This document shows, piece after piece, positions 16,402 through 23,875 of a stretch of DNA of 64,000 nt. The DNA comes from Streptomyces sp. SAI-135. GTDB taxonomy: Bacteria; Actinomycetota; Actinomycetes; Streptomycetales; Streptomycetaceae. Under the pieces are notes generated by a model. That model saw nothing but the letters and a program-made list of their open reading frames with translations, was not told where the DNA came from and ran no database searches. The position numbers and the translations under genes are program-made. Location of the stretch: positions 6,386,001-6,450,000 of the forward strand of contig NZ_JARXYP010000002.1 in NCBI RefSeq assembly GCF_029893805.1. The letters are read 5' to 3'. Numbering within the stretch: the stretch's first letter is position 1; every line of letters begins with the position of its first letter.

Positions 16402-17490
16402 ATGACGACGCCCACGATCGAGCTCAAGCCCTCCGCCAGCCCGCTCTCCGCAGCCGAGCGCGAGGCGATCCTGGCCAGCCCCGGGTTCGGCCGCCACTTC
16501 ACCGACCACATGGTGACGATCAAGTGGACCGAGGGGCGGGGCTGGCACGACGCGCAGCTCGTCCCGTACGGCCCGATCTCCCTCGACCCCTCCACCCACG
16601 TCCTGCACTACGGGCAGGAGATCTTCGAGGGCCTGAAGGCGTACCGGCAGGCCGACGGCTCGGTGGCCGTGTTCCGCCCGGAGGCCAACGCACGCCGCTT
16701 CCGCAACTCCGCCCGCCGGATGGCCATGGCCGAGCTGCCCGAGGAGCTGTTCATCGAGGCCCTGGACGCGCTGATCGGACAGGACGCCGACTGGGTCCCG
16801 CCGCACGGCGGCGAGGAGTCCCTCTACCTGCGGCCGTTCATGTTCGCCACGGAGGCCGCGCTCGGCGTCCACCCGGCCAACGAGTACCTCTTCATGCTGA
16901 TCGCCTCCCCGTCCGGCGCGTACTTCGCCGGGGGCGTCAAGCCGGTCACCATCTGGGTCTCCGAGGACCACGTCCGCGCGGTCCCCGGCGGCACCGGCGA
17001 CGCCAAGACCGGCGGCAACTACGCGGCCTCCCTCCTCCCGCAGGCCGAGGCCGCCGCCCACGGCTGCGACCAGGTCGTCTACCTCGACGCGGTGACCCGC
17101 ACCAAGGTCGAGGAGTCCGGCTCCATGAACATCGCCTTCGTCTACGGCGACCGGATCGTCACGCCGGCGCTGACCGGCTCGATCCTCGAGGGCATCACCC
17201 GCGACTCCCTCCTCCAGGTCGCCCGCGACCTCGGCTACACCGCCGAGGAGGGTGTGATCACCCTCGACCAGTGGCGCGCCGACGCCGCCTCCGGCGCCCT
17301 CACCGAGGTCTTCGCCTGCGGCACCGCGGCCGTCGTCACGCCGATCGGCCACGTCAAGACGAAGACGGACGCCTGGGCCCACGGCGACGGCACGCCCGGC
17401 GAGGTCACCCAGAAGCTGCGCGAGGCGCTGCTCGGCATCCAGCGCGGGGTCCGGGAGGACAAGCACGGCTGGATGCACAGGCTGGGCTGA
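16402..17490 (+). CDS. ilvE: Branched-chain amino acid aminotransferase
   Basis: 362 aa. The ATG at 16402 has GAAGGACA upstream; a 15-codon in-frame extension to 16357 is possible but lacks a ribosome site. PLP fold-type IV transaminase for Leu, Ile and Val. Features: HVLHYGQEIFEGLKAYR, FRPEANARRFRNSARRM, LYLRPFMFATE, the PLP lysine in GDAKTGGNYAAS (about Lys202), the YLDAVTRTKVEESGSMNIAF segment (EExGxMN) and VFACGTAAVVTPIG at the C-terminal phosphate-binding turn. It is monocistronic, between the leuB terminator and its own, next to leuB in a branched-chain amino acid neighbourhood. Confidence 0.96.
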   Translation: MTTPTIELKPSASPLSAAEREAILASPGFGRHFTDHMVTIKWTEGRGWHDAQLVPYGPISLDPSTHVLHYGQEIFEGLKAYRQADGSVAVFRPEANARRFRNSARRMAMAELPEELFIEALDALIGQDADWVPPHGGEESLYLRPFMFATEAALGVHPANEYLFMLIASPSGAYFAGGVKPVTIWVSEDHVRAVPGGTGDAKTGGNYAASLLPQAEAAAHGCDQVVYLDAVTRTKVEESGSMNIAFVYGDRIVTPALTGSILEGITRDSLLQVARDLGYTAEEGVITLDQWRADAASGALTEVFACGTAAVVTPIGHVKTKTDAWAHGDGTPGEVTQKLREALLGIQRGVREDKHGWMHRLG

Positions 17491-17513
17491 GCCCCGAGCC
17501 GTTCCGCTTCGGC

Positions 17514-17550
17514 CGGCCCCGGCCTCCGTCACGACGGAGCCGGGGCCGTT
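17514..17550 (+). terminator. Hairpin terminator after ilvE
   Basis: CGGCCCCGGCCTCCGT (17514-17529), loop CACG, ACGGAGCCGGGGCCG (17534-17548) with one bulged C, then TT. Confidence 0.7.
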
Positions 17551-17572
17551 GCCATGTCCGGGTACCCGTCGG

Positions 17573-17608
17573 TTAGAGTGGCGCTCTAAAGTTTGAGCGG
17601 CGTTCAAA
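17573..17608. promoter_or_regulatory. Two tandem palindromic operators before ureAB (TetR-type)
   Basis: TTAGAG-TGGCG-CTCTAA (17573-17589) is a perfect 6-bp inverted repeat. TTTGAGC-GGC-GTTCAAA (17592-17608) is a second with one mismatch per arm. Their centres are 19 bp apart, nearly two helical turns, ending 14 bp before the ureAB start. This spacing and form fit a TetR protein; the TetR gene at 21101 ends the same operon and is the obvious candidate. Confidence 0.6.
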
Positions 17609-17622
17609 ACGAAGGGTTCGAG

Positions 17623-18345
17623 ATGCGGCTGACCCCCACCGAACGCGATCGGCTGCTGCTCTTCGGGGCCGCTGAGCTGGCCCGCGCGCGCAGAGCCCGC
17701 GGGCTGCGGCTGAACGTCCCGGAGGCGACCGCGCTCATAGCGGACACCGTGTGCGAGGCCGCCCGGGACGGGGCGCGGCTGGCCGAGGCCGTCGAGCGCG
17801 CCCGGTCGGTGCTCGGGCCCGACGACGTCCTGCCCGGTGTCGCCGACGTCGTCACCGAGGTGCACGTCGAGGCGGTCTTCGACGACGGTTCGCGGCTCGC
17901 GGTCGTCAGCGACCCGATCGGCGGGGGACTCGGCGAGCAGGCGCCCGGTGCGCTGCTGCCGGGGCCCGAGCACGCCGAGCCCGAGCCGGTCGTCCGGCTG
18001 ACGGTCACCAACACCGCCGCCGTGCCCGTCTCCGTCACCTCCCACTTCCACTTCTTCGAGGCCAACCCGCGCCTGGACTTCCCCCGGGCCGACGCCTACG
18101 GCATGCGGCTCGCGGTGCCGGCCGGCTCGTCGGTGCGGTTCGGACCGGGGGAGTCGGCCGAGGTCGGCCTGGTGCCGATCGGCGGGGCCCGGGTGGCCGT
18201 CGGTTTCGCCGGGCTCGTCGACGGGCCGCTGGACGCGCCCGGCGCTCGTGAGGAAGCGCTGCGGCGGGCCGTGGCGTGCGGCTATCTGGGCGCGGGGGAG
18301 CGGCGCGGCGTGCCGGGAACGCTCGACGAGGGGGGCGTCCGATGA
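17623..18345 (+). CDS. ureAB: Urease gamma-beta fusion subunit
   Basis: 240 aa from the ATG at 17623 with GAAGGG upstream. Residues ~1-100 are the UreA (gamma) domain, starting MRLTPTERDRLLLFGAAELA and containing LNVPEATALIADTVCEAARDG. Residues ~110-225 are the UreB (beta) domain: VVRLTVTNTAAVPVSVTSHF then HFFEANPRLDFPRADAYGMR, and SSVRFGPGESAEVGLV. Such fusions are known in Helicobacter and actinomycetes. The ATGA overlap with ureC couples translation of the two subunits. It has no catalytic residues itself; it forms the scaffold for the alpha subunit. It lies behind the double operator at 17573-17608. Confidence 0.93.
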   Translation: MRLTPTERDRLLLFGAAELARARRARGLRLNVPEATALIADTVCEAARDGARLAEAVERARSVLGPDDVLPGVADVVTEVHVEAVFDDGSRLAVVSDPIGGGLGEQAPGALLPGPEHAEPEPVVRLTVTNTAAVPVSVTSHFHFFEANPRLDFPRADAYGMRLAVPAGSSVRFGPGESAEVGLVPIGGARVAVGFAGLVDGPLDAPGAREEALRRAVACGYLGAGERRGVPGTLDEGGVR

Positions 18346-20051
18346 GCCGTCCCGGAGGCCACCCCGCCGAGGCCCGACGCCTCACCCCCCACGAGTACGC
18401 CGCCACCCACGGCCCCCGCGCCGGTGACCGCCTGCGCCTCGGCGACTCGGGGCTGGTGGTCCGGGTCGAGGAGGACGCGCAGCGTTACGGCGACGAGTTC
18501 CTCGCCGGGTTCGGCAAGACCGCGCGGGACGGGCTGCACCTCAAGGCCGCCGCCGTGCGGGAGACCTGTGACGTCGTCGTCAGCAACGTCGTCGTGATCG
18601 ACGCCGTGCAGGGCATCCGGAAGGTCTCCATCGGCATCCGCGAGGGGCGGATCTGCTCGATCGGCCGGGCCGGGAACCCCGACACCCTCGACGGGGTCGA
18701 CGTCGTCGTCGGCACCGGCACCTCCATCGTGTCCGGCGAGGGCCTCATCGCCACCGCCGGGGCCGTCGACACCCATGTTCATCTGCTGTCGCCGCGGATC
18801 ATGGAGGCCTCGCTGGCGTCCGGGGTCACCACGATCATCGGCCAGGAGTTCGGGCCGGTGTGGGGCGTCGGCGTCAACTCGCCCTGGGCGCTGGGGCACG
18901 CGTTCGGCGCCTTCGACGCCTGGCCGGTCAACATCGGCTTCCTGGCCCGGGGTTCGTCCTCCGCGCCGGCCCCCCTGACCGAGGCGCTGGCCGAGGGCGG
19001 GGCGAGCGGCTTCAAGGTGCACGAGGACATGGGCGCCCACACCCGCGCGCTGGACACCGCGCTGCGCGTCGCCGAGGAGCACGACGTCCAGGTCGCCCTG
19101 CACAGCGACGGGCTGAACGAGTGCCTGTCCGTCGAGGACACCCTGAAGGTGCTGGAGGGCCGCACGATCCACGCCTTCCACATCGAGGGCTGCGGCGGCG
19201 GGCACGTGCCGAACGTGCTGAAGATGGCCGGGGTCCCGAACGTCATCGGCTCCTCCACCAACCCCACCCTGCCCTTCGGCCGGGACGCCGTCGCAGAGCA
19301 CTACGGCATGATCGTCTCCGTCCACGACCTCAAGACCGACCTGCCCGGCGACGCCGCCATGGCCCGCGACCGCATCCGCGCCGGGACCATGGGTGCCGAG
19401 GACGTGCTGCACGACCTGGGCGCGATCGGCATCACCTCCTCGGACGCGCAGGGCATGGGGCGGGCCGGGGAGACGGTCCGCCGTACCTTCGCGATGGCCG
19501 GGAAGATGAAGGCCGAGTTCGGGGCGCCCGAGGAGCACGACAACGCACGCGTGCTGCGCTACATCGCCAAGCTGACGATCAATCCGGCCATCGCGCACGG
19601 CCTCTCGCACGAGGTCGGCTCGATCGAGGTCGGCAAACTGGCCGACCTGGTGCTGTGGCGGCCGGAGTACTTCGGCGCCAAACCGCAGCTCGTCCTGAAG
19701 TCCGGTTTCCCTGCCTACGGCGTGGTCGGTGACCCCGGAGCGGCCACCGACACCTGCGAACCCCTGGTCCTCGGACCGCAGTTCGGGGCGCACGGCGCCA
19801 CCCCCGCCGAGATCTCCGTCGCCTTCGTCGCCCGGGCCGCCCTCGACCAGGGCAACGACCGGCTGCCGACCCGCAGGAGAAGGGTCGCCGTGCACGGCAC
19901 CCGCGGCATCGGACCGGCCGACCTGCGCCTCAACTCCCGTACCGGGGCGGTGGACGTGGACGGCCGCACCGGCCTGGTCACGCTGGACGGGGAGCCGCTG
20001 TCCTCCGCACCGGCCGACTCGGTCTCCCTCAACCGCCTCTACTTCCTCTAG
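18342..20051 (+). CDS. ureC: Urease alpha subunit-like nickel amidohydrolase (divergent)
   Basis: 569 aa. Nickel ligands of classical urease (Klebsiella numbering in brackets) are all present: His145/His147 (134/136), carbamylated Lys225 (217), His254 (246), His280 (272) and Asp368 (360). Substrate-side His227 (219), His328 (320) and Arg344 (336) are also kept. The flap cysteine (319) is Val327, and the segment between the His pair and the Lys is three residues shorter, replacing the usual GGGTGPATGTNATT stretch with GQEFGPVWGVGVNS. No ureD/E/F/G accessory genes follow; instead comes an agmatine-deiminase-family gene 17 bp downstream. It may be a true second urease served by accessory proteins elsewhere, or a hydrolase for substituted ureas. 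Confidence 0.88.
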   Translation: MSRPGGHPAEARRLTPHEYAATHGPRAGDRLRLGDSGLVVRVEEDAQRYGDEFLAGFGKTARDGLHLKAAAVRETCDVVVSNVVVIDAVQGIRKVSIGIREGRICSIGRAGNPDTLDGVDVVVGTGTSIVSGEGLIATAGAVDTHVHLLSPRIMEASLASGVTTIIGQEFGPVWGVGVNSPWALGHAFGAFDAWPVNIGFLARGSSSAPAPLTEALAEGGASGFKVHEDMGAHTRALDTALRVAEEHDVQVALHSDGLNECLSVEDTLKVLEGRTIHAFHIEGCGGGHVPNVLKMAGVPNVIGSSTNPTLPFGRDAVAEHYGMIVSVHDLKTDLPGDAAMARDRIRAGTMGAEDVLHDLGAIGITSSDAQGMGRAGETVRRTFAMAGKMKAEFGAPEEHDNARVLRYIAKLTINPAIAHGLSHEVGSIEVGKLADLVLWRPEYFGAKPQLVLKSGFPAYGVVGDPGAATDTCEPLVLGPQFGAHGATPAEISVAFVARAALDQGNDRLPTRRRRVAVHGTRGIGPADLRLNSRTGAVDVDGRTGLVTLDGEPLSSAPADSVSLNRLYFL

Positions 20052-20068
20052 GACACCCAGGACCCCCG

Positions 20069-21097
20069 ATGACCTACCGCATGCCGCCCGAGTGGGCCCC
20101 GCACGAACGCACCTGGATGGCCTGGCCCGGCCCCAACCCGACCTTCACCGACGACGAGGAACTGGCCGCGGCCCGCGCCGCCTGGGCGTCGGTGGCCCGC
20201 GCGGTGCGCCGTTCCGAGCCGGTGACGATGGTGCACGGCCCCGGCCAGGCCGCGTCCGCGCGCGCACTGCTCGGCCCGGACATCGAGTTGGTGGAGCGCG
20301 AGCTGGACGACGCGTGGATGCGGGACATCGGCCCCACGTTCGTCATGGACGAGCAGGGCCGACCGGCCGCCGTGGACTGGGTGTTCAACGGCTGGGGCGG
20401 CCAGGACTGGGCCCGCTGGGAGCACGACGCGAAGATCGCCCGCCAGGTCGCCGACCTCGCCGGGGTGCCGGTGCTGAGCAGTCCGCTGGTCAACGAGGGC
20501 GGCGCGATCCACGTCGACGGCGAGGGCACCGTCCTGCTCACCGACACCGTCCAGCTCGGCGCCGGCCGCAACCCCGGCTGGAGCCGGGAGCAGGTCGAGG
20601 CGGAGATCCACGCCAGACTCGGCACCACCCGGGCCATCTGGCTCCCGCGCGGCCTGACCGGCGACTACGGCACCTACGGCACCCAGGGCCACGTCGACAT
20701 CGTCGCCGCCTTCGCCCGCCCCGGCGTGGTCGTGGCGCACGTCCAGCCGGACCCGGCGCACCCCGACCACGAGGTGACCGAAGAGGTCGTGGGTCTGCTG
20801 AGGTCGGCGACCGACGCCCGCGGCCGCCGGCTGGAGGTCGTCGAGGTACCCGCCCCCACCGTCCTGGAGGCCGACGGCCACTGGGTCGACTACTCCTACA
20901 TCAACCACTACCTGTGCAACGGCCAGGTCGTGCTCTGCGCCTTCGACGACCCGCGCGACGAGCTCGCCGCGGGCATCTTCCGGCGGCTGTTCCCGACGCG
21001 CACGGTGACGCCGGTCGACGCCCGTACGATCTTCGCGGGCGGTGGCGGAATCCACTGCATCACCCAGCAGCAGCCGAGGACCTGGTTCGAGGAGTGA
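20069..21097 (+). CDS. Agmatine deiminase family protein
   Basis: 342 aa. Guanidino-group deiminase fold of the PAD_porph/agmatine deiminase family, which converts agmatine to N-carbamoylputrescine plus ammonia. Seen: MPPEWAPHERTWMAWP at the N-terminus, the substrate-Asp motif DDAWMRDIGPTF, VNEGGAIHVDGEGT, GTQGHVDIVA (catalytic His-Asp) and the C-terminal nucleophile in GGGGIHCITQQQP (Cys330). It is third in the urease-like operon, 17 bp after ureC and 3 bp before the tetR gene. The genes together suggest stepwise breakdown of a guanidino compound: deimination to a ureido compound here, then hydrolysis of the ureido group by the urease-like enzyme. That link is inference. Confidence 0.9.
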   Translation: MTYRMPPEWAPHERTWMAWPGPNPTFTDDEELAAARAAWASVARAVRRSEPVTMVHGPGQAASARALLGPDIELVERELDDAWMRDIGPTFVMDEQGRPAAVDWVFNGWGGQDWARWEHDAKIARQVADLAGVPVLSSPLVNEGGAIHVDGEGTVLLTDTVQLGAGRNPGWSREQVEAEIHARLGTTRAIWLPRGLTGDYGTYGTQGHVDIVAAFARPGVVVAHVQPDPAHPDHEVTEEVVGLLRSATDARGRRLEVVEVPAPTVLEADGHWVDYSYINHYLCNGQVVLCAFDDPRDELAAGIFRRLFPTRTVTPVDARTIFAGGGGIHCITQQQPRTWFEE

Positions 21098-21100
21098 CAC

Positions 21101-21706
21101 ATGGCCGGTGGGCGCAGACAGGCCCCGCCCCGCGAGGAGGTCCTCGCCGCGGCCATGGAGATGATCGCCGAACGGGGCCTGGAGAAGCTCACCATGGCCG
21201 CGCTCGGCCGCGAGGTCGGCATGAGCAGCGGCCACCTCCTCTACTACTTCCGCTCCAAGGACGAACTGCTGCTCCAGACCCTGGAGTGGAGCGAGGGACG
21301 GCTCGGCGCCGAGCGCGCCCGGCTGCTCGGCCGCTCGGCGCCGGCCCGCGAGCGGCTCGACGCGTACGTCGATCTGTACGTCCCCGACGGCCACCGCGAT
21401 CCGCACTGGACCCTCTGGCTGGAGGTCTGGAACCGCTCGCAGAGCGCTGCCGCCGACGCGGCGGCCCGTGAGCGCCAGGCCGCGATCGAGGGCGCCTGGC
21501 ACCGTGACCTGGCCGCCCTGCTGACGGAAGGGGTGTCACGGGGGGAGTTCCGTCCCGTGGACCCGGACCGTTTCGCGGCCCGGCTGCGGGCCCTGCTGGA
21601 CGGCTTCTCCATCCATGTGGCGATCGGGCTGCGGGGGACGGACCGGGGGATGATTCTCGGCCACGTGCGGGAGTTCCTCGGCGAGAGCCTCCTCGCGGAC
21701 GCGTGA
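21101..21706 (+). CDS. TetR family regulator of the urease-like operon
   Basis: 201 aa. N-terminal TetR DNA-binding domain: EEVLAAAMEMIAERGLEKLT, MAALGREVGMSSGHLLYYFR, SKDELLL. The C-terminal domain resembles BetI-type (TetR_C_6) ligand domains: WTLWLEVWNRS and LLDGFSIHVAIGLRG. The ATG is 3 nt after the agmatine deiminase stop, so it is the last gene of the operon and probably autoregulates it through the palindromes at 17573-17608. The inducer may be a pathway substrate such as agmatine or a related guanidino or ureido compound (inference). Confidence 0.88.
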   Translation: MAGGRRQAPPREEVLAAAMEMIAERGLEKLTMAALGREVGMSSGHLLYYFRSKDELLLQTLEWSEGRLGAERARLLGRSAPARERLDAYVDLYVPDGHRDPHWTLWLEVWNRSQSAAADAAARERQAAIEGAWHRDLAALLTEGVSRGEFRPVDPDRFAARLRALLDGFSIHVAIGLRGTDRGMILGHVREFLGESLLADA

Positions 21707-21809
21707 CCTTCCGCCCGGGTTGTACGCAATAAGGCCGATTGACCCTGTGGTCGGTGGTGCGTTTGCCTCGAAAGGACCACAAGCGTTCCTGGACACCACA
21801 GGGGGGAAC

Positions 21810-23849
21810 ATGTCCAGAGCCGCCGTGTGCCTTTTGGGCGCGGCCCTGCTCGTCGCGGCAACCGGCGCCGACGCCTCCGCCGCACCGCACACCGACCGCC
21901 TCGCCACCGCATCCCGTACCGAGCGCGTGAGCACCGCCGCCGACGGCAGCCAGGCCGACGGGCCGTCGGGCGACGCCGCGATCAGCGCCGACGGCCGCCG
22001 GGTCGCCTTCGTGTCCCGTGCCCCGGGCTTCGGCTGCGCTCCCTTCACGCCGTGCCTGCTCGTGAAGGACCTGTCCGGCGGCGAGGTCACGAAGATCGAC
22101 CTGGGCGACGGCCACACGTACAGCTCACCGACGCCGAGCGCCGACGGGAGCCGTATCGCCTTCTCGGCGGGCACCCGCTTCCCGGCCCCCTACCTGTACG
22201 ACCGCGCCACCGGCCGTGCGGAGAGGCTGTGGCCCCAGGACCCGCCCGGCTTCGACGAGTCGGGCCGCGCGGAGTCGATCAGCCCGGACGGCACGCACGT
22301 CGCGTACACCCTCGGCAACCGCAACGGCGACGGGAGTGCCCGACTGCTGTACGTCCGCGACACGGCCGCCGGCACCGACGCACTGGTCTCGCCGGCCGAG
22401 GAGGGCCAGAAGAACGGGGCCTCGGTGAGCGGCGACGGCACCCGGGTCGCGTACGGTCTGCGCGTCGACAGCGAGCAGGATCCCGCCGACGTCTACGTCA
22501 GGGACCGGACGACGGGCGAGCGGACCCAGGTGGACACCGGCCTCGGAGCCGCCTACCTGGTCCGCATCACCGCGGACGGCCGCCGGGTCCTCCTCGACGC
22601 CGCCGGCGGCCTGTACGTCCACGACCTGCGCACCGGCACGACCCGTCGGGTGGCCGACGGCAACCCCGGCTCGGTCACGGCGGACGGCCGCTACGCCGTC
22701 GTCTCCGGCGAGGACGGCACGCGGGTGCGGGACCTGCGCACCGGGGCGCGGGGGGCCGCCCTCCCGCGGGACGCGCAGGTGCCGGACAACGCGCTGACCG
22801 CCAAGGGCCGTGCGGTGGTGTTCGGTTCGTCGGCCTCCCATCTGGTGCCGGGCGACACCAACGCGGAGTCCGACGTGTTCGTCTTCTCCGGCGCCCTGCG
22901 GAGGAACCCGGCGCCGATGCCGTCCGTCACCGAGCGGATCGCCGGACCCGCCGGCGCCTCCCACGACCCGGTGATGGGGGAGGACAAGGTGGTCTCCTTC
23001 ACGTCGGAGGGCGATGTGTTCGTGAGCACCCCCGGCTGGTTCTCGAAGGTCAACTCGGACGACCAGAAACCCTCGTCCGAGGGCACGCCCTGCTACAGCG
23101 GCCGCATGGTCGGCTATGCGGCCCCCTCGGCCGACGGCGGTCCGGGCGTCCATGTCCGCAACCGTGCGGTCGGCAGGCTCACCAGCCTGGGCTCGTACCA
23201 GGGCGTCCGCTTCACCTGGATGGGACAGCCCGTGGTGAACCCCACCTGCCAGTGGCTCACCTTCGCGGCGACCCTGCCCGCCACCGGCGCCGACCCGGAT
23301 CCGCAACCCCGCGTGTACCGCTTCGAGTTCAACGGCGGCGACACCGACGTGGTCAGCGCGCCCACCGGCGAGGCCGCGGGGCATCCGTCGATCGACTCCT
23401 CCGGCCGGTACGTCGCCTTCGAGCAGGGCGGTGCCGTCTACGTCCGTGACCTGGACACCGGCACCCTGGAGAGGGCCGCGGCACACGCGACGGCACCCTC
23501 TCTCGGCGCGGACGGCCGCAAGCTCGCCTACCAGCAGGGCCGTAGCTCCGCCGTCCGTGATCTCGACACCGGTACCACGACCCGGGTCGGGGGCACCGAG
23601 CCCTCGCTGTCCGGAGACGGCACCCGGGTGGCGTACACCTCGGGCCGGTCCGTGTACGCGCTCGAACTCTCCACGGGAAAGCGTCAGTTGATCAGCGTCG
23701 ATCGCTGGGGCGGCCGCAACGACCGGCCGGCCGGACACCCCTCCGTCAACGCCGACGGCACGGTCGTCGCGTTCGAGTCGGCGTCACCCGATCTGGTGGA
23801 GGGGGACACCGACGGGGTGTCGGACGTCTTCCTGCGGACACTGCAATGA
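21810..23849 (+). CDS. Secreted PD40/WD40-like beta-propeller protein A
   Basis: 679 aa from the ATG at 21810, which follows a GGGGGG-type ribosome site. A Sec signal peptide ends near TGADASA/AP. The rest is a run of TolB-type PD40 blades: SADGRRVAFVSRA, SADGSRIAFSAG, SPDGTHVAYTLG, SGDGTRVAYG, TADGRRVLLDA, SGDGTRVAYTSG, SVNADGTVVAFESASPD. Many blades also carry VRDLDTGT or VHDLRTGT strands. Probably two stacked propellers. No catalytic motif is visible; an extracellular binding or scaffold role is likely. The paralogue at 23876 follows after 26 bp, so they form an operon. Confidence 0.8.
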   Translation: MSRAAVCLLGAALLVAATGADASAAPHTDRLATASRTERVSTAADGSQADGPSGDAAISADGRRVAFVSRAPGFGCAPFTPCLLVKDLSGGEVTKIDLGDGHTYSSPTPSADGSRIAFSAGTRFPAPYLYDRATGRAERLWPQDPPGFDESGRAESISPDGTHVAYTLGNRNGDGSARLLYVRDTAAGTDALVSPAEEGQKNGASVSGDGTRVAYGLRVDSEQDPADVYVRDRTTGERTQVDTGLGAAYLVRITADGRRVLLDAAGGLYVHDLRTGTTRRVADGNPGSVTADGRYAVVSGEDGTRVRDLRTGARGAALPRDAQVPDNALTAKGRAVVFGSSASHLVPGDTNAESDVFVFSGALRRNPAPMPSVTERIAGPAGASHDPVMGEDKVVSFTSEGDVFVSTPGWFSKVNSDDQKPSSEGTPCYSGRMVGYAAPSADGGPGVHVRNRAVGRLTSLGSYQGVRFTWMGQPVVNPTCQWLTFAATLPATGADPDPQPRVYRFEFNGGDTDVVSAPTGEAAGHPSIDSSGRYVAFEQGGAVYVRDLDTGTLERAAAHATAPSLGADGRKLAYQQGRSSAVRDLDTGTTTRVGGTEPSLSGDGTRVAYTSGRSVYALELSTGKRQLISVDRWGGRNDRPAGHPSVNADGTVVAFESASPDLVEGDTDGVSDVFLRTLQ

Positions 23850-23875
23850 CAACGACCGAACACGGGGGAACCACC

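Noticed and set aside
14950..18051. A 1033-codon minus-strand frame over leuB, ilvE and ureAB
   Set aside because: Antisense to three well-recognised genes; composition is Gly/Val/Asp-rich shadow sequence without any motif.
19311..19330. Apparent loss of the catalytic urease His320 (VHDL instead of CHHL)
   Set aside because: Counting from the conserved His280 shows that His328 aligns with His320; only the flanking Cys and second His are changed.
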